Assembly: GCF_051201685.1 (NCBI RefSeq)
Contig: NZ_CP179213.1
Location: forward strand, 496,001 to 560,000
DNA: 64,000 bases
Reading direction: 5' to 3'
Source of the DNA: Luminiphilus sp051201685
Lineage (GTDB): Bacteria; Pseudomonadota; Gammaproteobacteria; Pseudomonadales; Halieaceae
In this document: one piece after another, positions 37,400-46,947 of the stretch
How the letters are laid out: each line of letters begins with the position of its first letter
Numbering within the stretch: the stretch's first letter is position 1
Position numbers and translations under genes: made by a program
The notes under the pieces: model-generated
The model's input: the letters and a program-made list of their open reading frames with translations, nothing else
Database searches by the model: none
What the model was told of the DNA's origin: nothing

Positions 37400-37471
37400 A
37401 TATCCCGCTCGGAATTGGGCTGCTTTGCGTCACGGTTTGTGACGCCTGCGATACGACAACTAGGAGTTACC

Positions 37472-37723
37472 ATGTCAAAAGGGCATACGCTACAAGACCC
37501 TTACCTCAATGCTTTACGAAAGGAACGGGTTCCCGTTTCAATATACCTGGTCAACGGTATCAAGCTGCAGGGTCAAGTAGAATCGTTCGATCAATTTGTG
37601 GTGTTACTGAAAAATACGGTGTCTCAGATGGTTTACAAGCACGCCATCTCCACTGTGGTGCCTGCGCGAAATGTACGCATCCCATTGGACGGCCCCGAGG
37701 AGGACAACGCCGATAACGGCTAA
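37472..37723 (+). CDS. hfq: RNA chaperone Hfq
   Basis: 83 residues from the ATG at 37472, with TAGGAG eight bases upstream. Hexameric Sm-like protein that pairs small RNAs with mRNAs. Sm1 LQDPYLNALRKERVPVSIYLVNGIKLQGQVESFDQFVVLL and Sm2 QMVYKHAISTVVP are unchanged from the gammaproteobacterial core; the C-terminal tail is short and acidic (DGPEEDNADNG). Its 3' end overlaps or abuts the unusual hflX start. Confidence 0.98.
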   Translation: MSKGHTLQDPYLNALRKERVPVSIYLVNGIKLQGQVESFDQFVVLLKNTVSQMVYKHAISTVVPARNVRIPLDGPEEDNADNG

Positions 37724-38993
37724 GTCTTCAGACGCGCAGCTCTTTGACCGTCATGCTGGCGGTGAAAACGTCGTTTTGGTTCAACTCGCTATCGATGACG
37801 GCGGGCAGGAACTTGATGCTCAAGAGTTCGAGGAATTGGTGACATCGGCAGGTGGCAAGCCCGTAGCGATGGTAACCGGGCATCGCCGCGCACCCACAGC
37901 AAAATTCTTCGTGGGCACCGGAAAACTCGATGAAATTCGCACGGTCAAAGACGCCGAGGAAGCGGAGCTGGTGGTCTTTAATCATCCCCTTACGCCCTCG
38001 CAGGAGCGCAATCTTGAGGGTGCCCTCGAGTGCCGCGTTATTGCCAGAACGGGTTTAATCCTAGATATTTTTGCTCAGCGCGCGCGCACCCACGAGGGCA
38101 AATTGCAGGTTGAGCTCGCACAACTGCAACACATGAGCACGCGATTAGTTCGGGGTTGGACGCACTTAGAGCGACAAAAGGGCGGTATTGGCCTGAGAGG
38201 TCCGGGGGAAACGCAACTCGAGACAGACCGGCGATTACTGCGGGCTCGAATTAAAGCGATCGAATCCCGACTTGATAAAGTCAAAGCCCAGCGCGCGCAA
38301 AGTCGTCGGGCGAGAAAGCGCGCAGAACTGCCGTTACTGTCTATTGTCGGCTACACCAATGCGGGTAAATCGACGTTGTTCAACCGTTACGCTGCCGCCG
38401 ACGTTTATGCTGCAGACCAACTGTTTGCCACTTTGGATCCGACATTGCGCCGCGTTGAGATTCCGCATCTTGGTGATGTTGTGCTCGCAGACACCGTAGG
38501 ATTTATTTCCGACTTGCCTCACACGTTGATTGACGCGTTCAAAGCAACACTGGAAGAGACCTTAAATGCCGATTTGCTAATACATGTTATCGATGTGGCA
38601 GCGGACCAGCGTGACTATTGGATATCTGAGGTCGATTTAGTACTTGCTGAAATCGGCGCGGGCGATGTGCCGAGGTTGTGCGTATTTAATAAGCTAGATT
38701 TACTCGAGCAGTCACCACGAATTGTTCGAGATGAGGAGGGTCTCCCCACAGCCGTATATCTTTCTGCACAGACCGGTGAAGGTTTGTCGCTACTTGAGGA
38801 GGCGCTGAGGGAGCGTTTGCAAGATGAGGTATTCGAGGGGGAAGTTGAGCTGACACCAGGTCAAGGCAAGCTGCGAGCTGCGCTTTTTGACATCGGTGCG
38901 GTGCTAAGCGAATCTTTTACCGCCGCTGGAAACACCCTTTTAGAGGTGCGGTTGCCACAAAAAGTTTGGAATCGCTTGCAACATCAATATTGA
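37671..38993 (+). CDS. hflX: GTPase HflX (start uncertain)
   Basis: Ribosome-associated GTPase that splits stalled ribosomes. Homologs begin near (L/F)FDRHxGGE; here that is QLFDRHAGGENVVLVQLA. Walker A GYTNAGKSTLFN at 227-238, G3 DTVGFISDLP, G4 NKLDLLE. The only canonical start is the ATG at 37671, 53 nt inside hfq. A good AGGAGG (37698-37703) sits nine bases before an in-frame ATA (37713), which would give a protein beginning where the family does; an ATA or ACG start is therefore conceivable. The listed start is the conservative one. Confidence 0.93.
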   Translation: MYASHWTAPRRTTPITAKSSDAQLFDRHAGGENVVLVQLAIDDGGQELDAQEFEELVTSAGGKPVAMVTGHRRAPTAKFFVGTGKLDEIRTVKDAEEAELVVFNHPLTPSQERNLEGALECRVIARTGLILDIFAQRARTHEGKLQVELAQLQHMSTRLVRGWTHLERQKGGIGLRGPGETQLETDRRLLRARIKAIESRLDKVKAQRAQSRRARKRAELPLLSIVGYTNAGKSTLFNRYAAADVYAADQLFATLDPTLRRVEIPHLGDVVLADTVGFISDLPHTLIDAFKATLEETLNADLLIHVIDVAADQRDYWISEVDLVLAEIGAGDVPRLCVFNKLDLLEQSPRIVRDEEGLPTAVYLSAQTGEGLSLLEEALRERLQDEVFEGEVELTPGQGKLRAALFDIGAVLSESFTAAGNTLLEVRLPQKVWNRLQHQY

Positions 38994-39063
38994 GTCCCCA
39001 TGTCGTTAGGTACACACCGTCAATTTTGCTAGACTGTACTGGTCAATAACCAAGGAATAAAAC

Positions 39064-40236
39064 ATGTCATGGAATGAGCCCGGGGGCGGCAACAACCGAC
39101 CTCGCGATCCGTGGGGCGGCAATGATCAGGGACCCCCTGATCTTGACGAAGCCCTGAAAAAGCTGCAACAGCGACTTTCTTCTTTGTTTGGCGGCCGTGG
39201 TGGCGGTGGCGCAGGGGGCACTGGCGGCTCTGGTGGACGCATGTCAGGAGCGTTGCTTGGGGTTATTGCGGCAGGTGCTATTACTGTTTGGGCACTTTTA
39301 GGCTTCTATCAGCTCGACGAGCAAGAGCGTGCCATTGTTTTGCGGTTCGGAAAATATGCGGGAACCATGCAGCCCGGCCTGCAGTGGAATCCGCCGTTGA
39401 TCGACGAAGTGATCAAAGTAAACACCACGAAAATTCGCGCCGCTCAGGTTCGAGAAGTGATGCTTACTCAAGATGAAAATATTGTTGAGGTCACCATGTC
39501 CCTGCAGTATCTCATCGATGACACTGAGAAGTTTGTTCTCGAGGTGCGTGACCCCGAGGTTTCCTTGCAACACGCAGCGCAGAGTGCGCTTCGCCATGTT
39601 GTCGGTGACAGCACAATGGACCTTGTTTTAACCGAGGGTCGTGCGGCGATTGCCGGTGATGTTCGCAAGCGATTACAAACATACTTAGACGCTTACGGAA
39701 CCGGCATTCGGGTGAGTAAGATCAACATTGACGAAGGCAAGCCACCGGCACAGGTGCAGGGCGCTTTTGATGATGTGATTAAGGCTCGAGAGGACGAAGA
39801 GCGGGTGAAAAACGAAGCCCAATCCTATGCCAATGGCATCGTTCCGGAGGCTCGCGGCCGTGCGCAGCGAGTATTTGAGGAAGCCAGCGCTTATCAACAG
39901 CAGGTGATGGCTCAGGCAGAGGGTGAAGCCTCTCGTTTTACGCAGCTTTTGGCCGAGTATGAAAAGTCACCAAAAGTTACGCGAGATCGCTTGTATCTAG
40001 ACGCCATGCAGACCGTCATGGCCAATACCAACAAAGTCTTGGTCGATGTTGAGGGTGGCAATAATGTGATGTACCTGCCGCTTGATAAGCTTGCCCGCCC
40101 ATCCGGGGGTGGTGCGGCAACAGGTAGTTCTCGAAGTGGATTGAGTGAACGCGATCTCCGAGACATCACTGAACGCTTGAAACAAGAGTTCCGCCGTGAC
40201 ATTGATGTGAACGATACGCGAAGGAGTACGCGCTGA
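39064..40236 (+). CDS. hflK: Membrane protease regulator HflK
   Basis: 390 residues. Gly-rich N-terminus, one membrane helix (about 61-80), SPFH/band-7 domain (ERAIVLRFGKYAGTMQPGLQWNPPLID) and a long coiled coil with a Ser/Arg-rich end. With HflC it forms a large inner-membrane cage around FtsH that limits its action. Stop and hflC start overlap by one base, with AAGGAG shared upstream. Confidence 0.97.
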   Translation: MSWNEPGGGNNRPRDPWGGNDQGPPDLDEALKKLQQRLSSLFGGRGGGGAGGTGGSGGRMSGALLGVIAAGAITVWALLGFYQLDEQERAIVLRFGKYAGTMQPGLQWNPPLIDEVIKVNTTKIRAAQVREVMLTQDENIVEVTMSLQYLIDDTEKFVLEVRDPEVSLQHAAQSALRHVVGDSTMDLVLTEGRAAIAGDVRKRLQTYLDAYGTGIRVSKINIDEGKPPAQVQGAFDDVIKAREDEERVKNEAQSYANGIVPEARGRAQRVFEEASAYQQQVMAQAEGEASRFTQLLAEYEKSPKVTRDRLYLDAMQTVMANTNKVLVDVEGGNNVMYLPLDKLARPSGGGAATGSSRSGLSERDLRDITERLKQEFRRDIDVNDTRRSTR

Positions 40237-41123
40237 TGACAGTTAAACAGCTTTGGGGAGGCATACTCCTCGCCCTCGTTGTCATAGTGGCGTCGAATTC
40301 ACTTTACGTTGTGAAAGAGACCCAGCGGGGTGTCCTGCTCAAATTCGGTGAAGTGGTAAATCCGGACTTGAAACCTGGTATTCATATAAAAGTGCCCTTT
40401 GTGAACAACGTGCGTCTGTTCGACGGTCGGATACTGACCGTAGACTCACCGGCTGAGCGATTTTTCACCCAAGAGAAAAAAGCGCTGATCGTTGATTCCT
40501 ACGCCAAGTTTCGTGTCCTCGATACTGCCACCTACTACACCGCGACCAACGGCGAAGAGGCACGTGCCGCAGGATTGCTAGCGCAGCGCATCAACGACGG
40601 CCTTCGTAACGAAGTGGCGGTTCGCACCGTACAAGAGGTTGTTTCCGGTTCACGAGACGAGGTGATGGAGTCAATCACCCGGAGGATCTCTGAAGTGGCG
40701 GCTACCGAATTGGGTGTAGAAGTCATTGACGTTCGAGTTAAGAAGATTGATCTGCCCCCAGACGTTTCAGACTCGGTGTATCGACGGATGAATGCTGAGC
40801 GGGAAAAAGAAGCGCGGGAACTGCGATCAGAGGGCCAGGAGCTCGCTGAAGGAATTCGCGCTTCTGCAGACCGAGAGGTGACCGTACTTGAGGCCAATGC
40901 TTTTAAAGAAGCAGAAATGGTTCGAGGTTTGGGTGATGCTGAGGCGACGCGTATTTATGCAGAAGCCTACAATCAGGATCCAGAGTTTTATGCCTTCGTC
41001 CGAAGCCTTAAGGCCTACCAAGAGACCTTTAATGCGGGTAGCGACATCATGCTAATCGAGCCTGATAATCAATTTTATCAGTACTTGAGAAGCCAGAACG
41101 CCGGCAGCAAGTCTGGCAAGTAA
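40236..41123 (+). CDS. hflC: Membrane protease regulator HflC
   Basis: 295 residues: one N-terminal membrane helix (about 5-22) and the band-7 domain (ETQRGVLLKFGEVVNPDLKPGIHIKVPF), then coiled coil and the typical C-terminal LIEPDNQFYQYL. Partner of HflK. Reading frame intact; TGATG junction with hflK and 8 nt to hisZ. Confidence 0.97.
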   Translation: MTVKQLWGGILLALVVIVASNSLYVVKETQRGVLLKFGEVVNPDLKPGIHIKVPFVNNVRLFDGRILTVDSPAERFFTQEKKALIVDSYAKFRVLDTATYYTATNGEEARAAGLLAQRINDGLRNEVAVRTVQEVVSGSRDEVMESITRRISEVAATELGVEVIDVRVKKIDLPPDVSDSVYRRMNAEREKEARELRSEGQELAEGIRASADREVTVLEANAFKEAEMVRGLGDAEATRIYAEAYNQDPEFYAFVRSLKAYQETFNAGSDIMLIEPDNQFYQYLRSQNAGSKSGK

Positions 41124-41131
41124 GTCGAGTT

Positions 41132-42322
41132 ATGACGTCCAACGAGCGTTGGTTATTACCCGACGGCATTGACGAGTTGCTGCCTGAAAGGGCAGCTTCT
41201 GTTGAGGCTCTGCGCAGAGCCCTGCTAGACGACTGTGCCCGATGGGGTTACCGCTACGTCATTCCTCCTTTGGTCGAGTTCACCGATTCTCTGTTGGTGG
41301 GGCTAGGTGCCGATCTCGATGTACTCACCTGCAAATTCTCCGACCGAAACAGCGGCCGGATGCTAGGCGTGCGGGCAGATATGACCCCACAGGTGGCAAG
41401 AATTGATGCACATGCGCTAGGTGAGGAGGGCGTCACAAGGCTGTGCTACGCAGGTTCCACACTTCACAGTGCTCCCCAGTCAACGGCTGCAGGGCGCTCG
41501 CCCATACAGTTGGGGGCCGAGCTTTATGGCTGCGCGGACATTAGTGGTGACCTTGAGGTTATTGATCTGATGCTTGCCTTGATGGCACGTGCTGATACTG
41601 AACAGCGACACGGTCCCATCACTTTGGATGTGGGGCATGTCGGCGTCTATCAAGCTGTACTCAAAAATCTGGGCGTTGAGGGCGATGACGCGAAGACCAT
41701 CTTTGATGCGCTGCAACGCAAGTCGCTGCCCGATTTAGATAATGCGCTGACAACGGCTAACGCCGAGGTTATGTCGGTGTTGAGGGCGTTGGTTAACCTT
41801 CATGGCGGCCCCGAAGTTCTTGAGCAGGCGCGAACCTGCCTCGCGGGTGTGCCTGAGGCGCTATCCGCACTAGACGAGGTCGAGCAAGTCATTCATGCGG
41901 TGCAGGCAGTGCATCCCACAGTCTCAGTTTATGTTGATCTCGCTGAATTGCGCGGTTTTCAGTACCACACGGGCTTGGTTTTTGCGGCCTATTTAGATGG
42001 CATCGGTACGGCTGTTGCTACGGGCGGACGCTACGATAACGTTGGAGCGGTTTTTGGCCGCAGGCGGCCAGCCACCGGCTTTGCCTTTGATTTAAAAGCC
42101 TTAATTGCAGGTGCTGGGCAGAGTGTTGGCGGCGATATCATGGTGTCTGCCCCAGATTCGAAAGACGTCGAACTTTTAGACGTTGTTCAAAAATTACGTG
42201 CGACGGGTCGGTCAGTGGTAACAGCCCTAGGTGGCACCCACGATCCTCGGTGTCGTGAACGACTGGTGAAGGGCGATGAAGGCTGGGTGATTCAGCCCCT
42301 AAACCCAGGAGAGAATCAATGA
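41132..42322 (+). CDS. hisZ: ATP phosphoribosyltransferase regulatory subunit HisZ
   Basis: 396 residues. A catalytically dead histidyl-tRNA-synthetase-like protein that activates short-form HisG, the first enzyme of histidine synthesis. Motif-2-like FSDRNSGRMLGVRADMTPQVARI and the ATGGRYDNVGAVFGRRRPATGFAFDL segment are recognised. Its presence implies a short HisG elsewhere in the genome. 4-nt overlap with purA. Confidence 0.93.
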   Translation: MTSNERWLLPDGIDELLPERAASVEALRRALLDDCARWGYRYVIPPLVEFTDSLLVGLGADLDVLTCKFSDRNSGRMLGVRADMTPQVARIDAHALGEEGVTRLCYAGSTLHSAPQSTAAGRSPIQLGAELYGCADISGDLEVIDLMLALMARADTEQRHGPITLDVGHVGVYQAVLKNLGVEGDDAKTIFDALQRKSLPDLDNALTTANAEVMSVLRALVNLHGGPEVLEQARTCLAGVPEALSALDEVEQVIHAVQAVHPTVSVYVDLAELRGFQYHTGLVFAAYLDGIGTAVATGGRYDNVGAVFGRRRPATGFAFDLKALIAGAGQSVGGDIMVSAPDSKDVELLDVVQKLRATGRSVVTALGGTHDPRCRERLVKGDEGWVIQPLNPGENQ

Positions 42323-43611
42323 GTAAAAACGTGGTGGTCCTTGGCACTCAGTGGGGTGATGAGGGCAAGGGCAAGATTGTTGATTTGCTGACAGAGCAGG
42401 CGTCTGCGGTAGTGCGCTTTCAGGGAGGCCATAACGCGGGCCACACCCTGGTGATCAACGGCGTCAAGACTGTTTTGCATGTCATTCCCTCTGGCATTTT
42501 GAGGGAGGGGGTGCAGTGCCTGATCGGTAATGGGGTGGTCTTGTCTCCCGCTGCACTGCTTAAAGAAATGGGCGAGCTCGAAGAAAAGGGCGTGCCCGTC
42601 AGAGAGCGTCTGGTTATCTCTGCGTCTTGTCCGTTAATACTGGCTTACCATGCGGCACTTGATGAAGCTCGAGAGCAGCGGCGGGGCATCAATAAAATTG
42701 GCACAACGGGCAGAGGTATCGGTCCCGCTTATGAGGATAAGGTCGCTAGGCGCGGGTTGCGTTTGGGTGATCTAAGAAATCCTGCGCGTTTTAAAGAGAC
42801 GTTGACCGAGGTGCTCGATTATCACAACCATGCCTTAGTGCACTACTACGGGGCAGCGCCTCTAGAACTTGACCAGGTATTTGATCAAGCGATCTCCGAG
42901 GGCGAGCAATTGCTGCCCATGATGGGGGACGTAACTTCAATGCTTCACGATTATCGGGCGTCAAATGCTCGTATTCTATTTGAGGGTGCTCAGGGGTCTT
43001 TGCTGGACATTGACCACGGCACCTACCCTTTTGTGACCAGCTCCAACACAACGGCTGGGGGAACCGCTACCGGTTCAGGTTTCGGGCCTCTTTATCTGGA
43101 TTATGTTTTGGGTATTACCAAGGCCTACACGACGCGGGTGGGCTCTGGGCCCTTTCCTACTGAGCTGTTTGATGCTGTTGGAGAGCGCCTGGCTGAACGC
43201 GGGCACGAGTTTGGTGCGACTACTGGGCGGCCTAGACGCTGCGGATGGTTCGATGCCGTAGCTTTGCGGACAGCGGTAAACATCAACTCGATTTCCGGTT
43301 TGTGCCTAACCAAGCTAGACGTGCTGGATGGGTTAGACGAGATCAAGGTTTGTGTTGCCTATGAGGATAAGCAAGGTAATGCCGTCGCAAACCCTATTGA
43401 TGCGGTTGACTACGAGGAGCTGGTGCCGGTGTATGAAACCTTAAGCGGCTGGGATGAGTCGACCGTGGGCGCGCAAAGCGTTGCGTTGTTGCCGACCGCT
43501 GCACGTGATTACATCGCGCGCCTTGAGGAGCTTGTGGGGGCGCCGATTGATATTATTTCCACCGGCCCAGATCGAGAGGAGACCATAGTGCTCCGAAGTC
43601 CATTTGGTTAA
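42319..43611 (+). CDS. purA: Adenylosuccinate synthetase
   Basis: 430 residues. Makes adenylosuccinate from IMP, aspartate and GTP. GDEGKGK at 13-19 with the catalytic Asp14, NAGHTLV with His42-type residue, and GTTGRGIGPAYEDKVARRG and TGRPRRCGWFD are all present. Starts with AGGAGA ribosome site, stop 3 nt before the next gene. Confidence 0.98.
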   Translation: MSKNVVVLGTQWGDEGKGKIVDLLTEQASAVVRFQGGHNAGHTLVINGVKTVLHVIPSGILREGVQCLIGNGVVLSPAALLKEMGELEEKGVPVRERLVISASCPLILAYHAALDEAREQRRGINKIGTTGRGIGPAYEDKVARRGLRLGDLRNPARFKETLTEVLDYHNHALVHYYGAAPLELDQVFDQAISEGEQLLPMMGDVTSMLHDYRASNARILFEGAQGSLLDIDHGTYPFVTSSNTTAGGTATGSGFGPLYLDYVLGITKAYTTRVGSGPFPTELFDAVGERLAERGHEFGATTGRPRRCGWFDAVALRTAVNINSISGLCLTKLDVLDGLDEIKVCVAYEDKQGNAVANPIDAVDYEELVPVYETLSGWDESTVGAQSVALLPTAARDYIARLEELVGAPIDIISTGPDREETIVLRSPFG

Positions 43612-43614
43612 ATC

Positions 43615-44379
43615 ATGTTAACAGCCACCAAACTGCTGTCGCTTTTGGTGTACCCCTTGTCGTTGGGGCTGCTGTTGCTGCTGGGCGCAGTTTTTTCGGG
43701 GGCGATAGGACGAAGAGGGTTGAGTTGGCTTTTGACGCTGCTGGCCTTTTTGGTGCTCTACTTTCCGTCGACTGAGTTTGGCTCAGAGGCTTTAATGCAG
43801 CCGCTGGAAGGGCGTCACCCCGCATTCTCTCCCGAGGAATTGCCTGCCGCCGATGCCATTGTTTTGCTGGGTGGTGCGAGTAATGGTCCCGCGCGCTTTG
43901 GTCGTGGTGCCGATCTCAATGATGCCGCCGATCGCGTCATGTTTGCTGCTGAGCTTTATTTTTCGGGTAAGGCCCCGATTATTTTGATCTCGGGAGGCGG
44001 TGCCGAGTCTATGCCTGTTGAGGCTGAACTTCTGGCGCAGCAGTTACAGGCACTCCAAATACCTCGCAAGCAGCTACTATTAGAGACGCAAAGCCGCACA
44101 ACCTTTGACAACGCAGTTATGGCGGGTGAGATGCTTAAAAACGCCGGCTTGAAGCATATTTTGCTGGTGACTAGCGGGGCGCATATGCGACGGTCTTTGG
44201 CGCTCTTTGAAAAGCAGGGGCTGCAAGTAACGGCAGCCGCGACTGACCATCAAATTCCACAGTTCTCTAACCCCCACATACCTGGTTGGGTGCCCACCTT
44301 TTCGCGGCTTGCTCGATCTAGCCGTGCAATACACGAGTGGGTTGGTTACTGGGCCTATGACAACTCGGGCAAACTGTAA
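43615..44379 (+). CDS. YdcF/ElyC family envelope protein (DUF218)
   Basis: 254 residues. Two N-terminal membrane helices (about 8-30 and 36-53), then the DUF218 domain starting with AADAIVLLGGASNG and containing LETQSRTTFDNAVMAGEML and LLVTSGAHMRRSLALFEKQG. ElyC affects cell-wall and enterobacterial-antigen lipid handling in E. coli; exact role here unknown. Three nt after purA, probably co-transcribed; convergent with the AraC-type regulator. Confidence 0.87.
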   Translation: MLTATKLLSLLVYPLSLGLLLLLGAVFSGAIGRRGLSWLLTLLAFLVLYFPSTEFGSEALMQPLEGRHPAFSPEELPAADAIVLLGGASNGPARFGRGADLNDAADRVMFAAELYFSGKAPIILISGGGAESMPVEAELLAQQLQALQIPRKQLLLETQSRTTFDNAVMAGEMLKNAGLKHILLVTSGAHMRRSLALFEKQGLQVTAAATDHQIPQFSNPHIPGWVPTFSRLARSSRAIHEWVGYWAYDNSGKL

Positions 44380-44388
44380 GCAGTAGCC

Positions 44389-44853
44389 TTAAATAAATTG
44401 GAGCTTCATGTCGCTATAGCTTGAGCCGGTCCAACGTTTGAAGGCCCGGTAGAAGCTATTAACCTCGGCATAACCTAGCTTCCAAGCGAGTGTCTTGCCC
44501 GGAACCCAACGATCCTCGAGTTGGCACTCACAGTGGTACTGGCGTACCTGATCAAGCAGTTCCTGATAGCTAATGTTGTCGACACGCAGTCTGCGTCGAA
44601 GTGTCGTAGGACTAATGCCTAATTCATCGGCAATGTGGTCAGAGCGTAGACGGCTGAGGTCGCCCGCGATTAACAGACTGAGGACGCGCAGTGTCGTGTG
44701 AGAGAAAGAGGCTGCTGTCCGTTGTGTAATTCGTTGAACCTGCTCTTGACTGATCTCTGGTTTGGGAGCTTTGACGTGAATGACCCGCTGGCTACGGGAA
44801 AAATGGCGTCTGGAGGCTTCGATAGGGGGCTGGGGGTGTCTTCTGGTTTCCAT
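44389..44853 (-). CDS. AraC-type HTH transcriptional regulator, short
   Basis: 154 residues from the ATG at 44853, favoured by an AAGGA ribosome site eight bases upstream (an ATG at 44874 adds seven). The C-terminal half has the AraC double helix-turn-helix: SDHIADELGISPTTLRRRLRVDNISYQELLDQVR, then LAWKLGYAEVNSFYRAFKRWTGSS. The N-terminal half is short and basic with no cupin sensor domain, so the protein is either a stand-alone DNA binder or a truncated family member. Neighbour of the M48/LemA pair on the same strand. Confidence 0.82.
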   Translation of the reverse strand: METRRHPQPPIEASRRHFSRSQRVIHVKAPKPEISQEQVQRITQRTAASFSHTTLRVLSLLIAGDLSRLRSDHIADELGISPTTLRRRLRVDNISYQELLDQVRQYHCECQLEDRWVPGKTLAWKLGYAEVNSFYRAFKRWTGSSYSDMKLQFI

Positions 44854-45011
44854 AGTACGCTTCCTTGCGATCATGAAGTGTTAGCACGGCAACTGGGTAT
44901 GTGCCGCTGTTGTCGATCGGACACCATCCTTGGTAGCCGTCTTTTGTAGATTAGTCTGCTTTTAAATAATTACCAGCGAATTGCGGCGGTCTGGCTGTTT
45001 TTGATGCAACG

Positions 45012-46934
45012 TCACCGGGATTGCAGCGTGTCCTGTAGCATTTGATTGGGTAAGGGGCAGTCCATGACGGCGCCAATGGCTTTGATAAGGGTGAGCTCTC
45101 GAGGCGACAGGTGGCCGTCTTGCGCTGCAACTTCGGCCAGTGCCTTGAGTATGGTGACCTTGAGCAGCGGGTAACAATTTGCGAGCTGTTCAACAGCTTT
45201 TCCAAAGGGTAGTACGCCCATGGCTTCAGTGGCAGGCAAAGCAAGAGGCAGGTTCAGGACCCTTGCTCCAGCTTGAAACGCCGCCTCTGTATTGCCATGA
45301 CTCAATTGCGCCAGAGTACCCAGCGCAACGGCTAGTGAGGAGCCGACATCTTTCAATTGGGCATGCTGAGGACGAGATGATCGTTTCACAAAATGTGCAT
45401 CAAGGTAGTGTCGCACCAACTGATAAAGGCACCATTCAAAAAGGTCTACTTTTCCGTCAGCTTTAACCACTTCAATGAGTAGTCGCTTAAAAGTTTGGTA
45501 CTGCGGTGCAGATAGAGTTTTCAGGGTCGGGAGACACAACTCGATCAGCGGTAAACGCAACTCAGGCTTCATGGCTTGAAGTTGTGTACCTCGTCGAGCG
45601 ACTAAAACCTCCAGTCCGGTGATATCAGATTTATGAATCGCTGTACGTTGCGTCTGGGAGCTAGCTTCTTGCCAAAGCAGGGCTAGCAACAAGCTCATTG
45701 CCCCCAAGGGCTCCCGCGCGTCTTCAATGATATCAGCCGCTAACTTGTCGTTGATTTGGGTTGATGAGGCTTCTAGTGGGTTGGGAAAGTTGGCCTCAGG
45801 GCGGAGTTCTGTGGCAATGGCCAAAGCTGCGGTCAAACTGCGCTGGGCTTGAGAAATTCCTGTCTCTAGATTCGACCTAGATTCAGCATCTTGATGATTT
45901 TGGGCGCGCGTAATGAACTCGCCATTCCACTGAGGATCAACGCGGCGAATACGTTTTTCCAGCGGAGGATGCGTGGCAAACATTAGCCACAACCGATGTT
46001 TTACTTGACCGAAAAAAAGGTGAGACATTTCTTCAGCACGGGCAGATTCGACCAGCGTACCGGGCGTGTGACCTCCAATGACCTTTAAGGCGTCGCTAAT
46101 ACCATTTGGGTTACGGGTAAACTGCACCGATGAGGCGTCGGCTAAATATTCTTTCTGCTTGGAAATAGCTGACTTGATAAGACCCGCCATGACACCGCCC
46201 AGCAGCCCGACGAGATACAACCCCAGGCCAATTAATAGCAAACCGAAAGTATTGCTAGTACTACTGTTTGAGCTTCTGCGTGCTCGATGTGAGACGGCGC
46301 TGCGCATGAAAACTGCGCCCATATCGCCAATAAAAGTGATGCCTCGCAACATCGCCATGAGCCGTATGCTTAAGCGCATATCGCCATTTAGGATGTGGCT
46401 AAATTCATGTCCAACAACACCTTGTAGTTCATCCCGAGTCAGTTGAGTCATGGCACCTTGGGTAATGGCTATAACGGCATCACCCGGTGAAATTCCTGCG
46501 GCGAAGGCATTGATACCCGGCTCTTCGTCGAGAATATACAAGGGAGGCACCGGCATGTTGGCGGCCAAGGCGATTTCCTGAACAATATTTTGTGCTCGCC
46601 GCTCGTGGGGGTCTTCGGTGTTTGAGACGGCGGGTCTCGCACCCAAAGCCTCAGCCACGCTGAGACCTCCTTGGGAGAAACGGATCCAGTTATAGAGCAC
46701 AACGGCGCCGATCACCACGATCAGACTAATGCTAACCACTAGCGTAACGCCGATATCAAGATGGCCAAGTTGAAAGGCGGTGGAATATTCGCCGTCCAGT
46801 GCTCCGGAAGACGTCAGCACGTAGGCCAGAAAAAGATTAATAGCGCCAATGAGCAGTGCAACCGCTCCAATGAACAGGGCCGTTAGGAGTCGTGTATTCC
46901 GCCTAGCAACCTCCTGCTCTCGGAAAAAATCCAC
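45012..46934 (-). CDS. M48 family metallopeptidase, HtpX-like, with C-terminal TerB-like extension
   Basis: 640 residues starting at a GTG (46934) 13 nt after lemA. Two membrane helices (about 18-40 and 60-82), zinc motif HEFSH at 176-180, further membrane segments around 228-260, then a long extension. Its last 150 residues (LLIEVVKADGKVDLFEWCLYQLV ... LAEVAAQDGHLSPRELTLIKAIG) have the acidic DGxV/DGHLS pattern of TerB-like domains. HtpX-like enzymes clear damaged inner-membrane proteins; LemA-M48 pairs are common. The fusion to a TerB-like domain suggests a stress or surveillance role. Confidence 0.9.
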   Translation of the reverse strand: MDFFREQEVARRNTRLLTALFIGAVALLIGAINLFLAYVLTSSGALDGEYSTAFQLGHLDIGVTLVVSISLIVVIGAVVLYNWIRFSQGGLSVAEALGARPAVSNTEDPHERRAQNIVQEIALAANMPVPPLYILDEEPGINAFAAGISPGDAVIAITQGAMTQLTRDELQGVVGHEFSHILNGDMRLSIRLMAMLRGITFIGDMGAVFMRSAVSHRARRSSNSSTSNTFGLLLIGLGLYLVGLLGGVMAGLIKSAISKQKEYLADASSVQFTRNPNGISDALKVIGGHTPGTLVESARAEEMSHLFFGQVKHRLWLMFATHPPLEKRIRRVDPQWNGEFITRAQNHQDAESRSNLETGISQAQRSLTAALAIATELRPEANFPNPLEASSTQINDKLAADIIEDAREPLGAMSLLLALLWQEASSQTQRTAIHKSDITGLEVLVARRGTQLQAMKPELRLPLIELCLPTLKTLSAPQYQTFKRLLIEVVKADGKVDLFEWCLYQLVRHYLDAHFVKRSSRPQHAQLKDVGSSLAVALGTLAQLSHGNTEAAFQAGARVLNLPLALPATEAMGVLPFGKAVEQLANCYPLLKVTILKALAEVAAQDGHLSPRELTLIKAIGAVMDCPLPNQMLQDTLQSR

Positions 46935-46947
46935 CGCTCAGTTTTGC

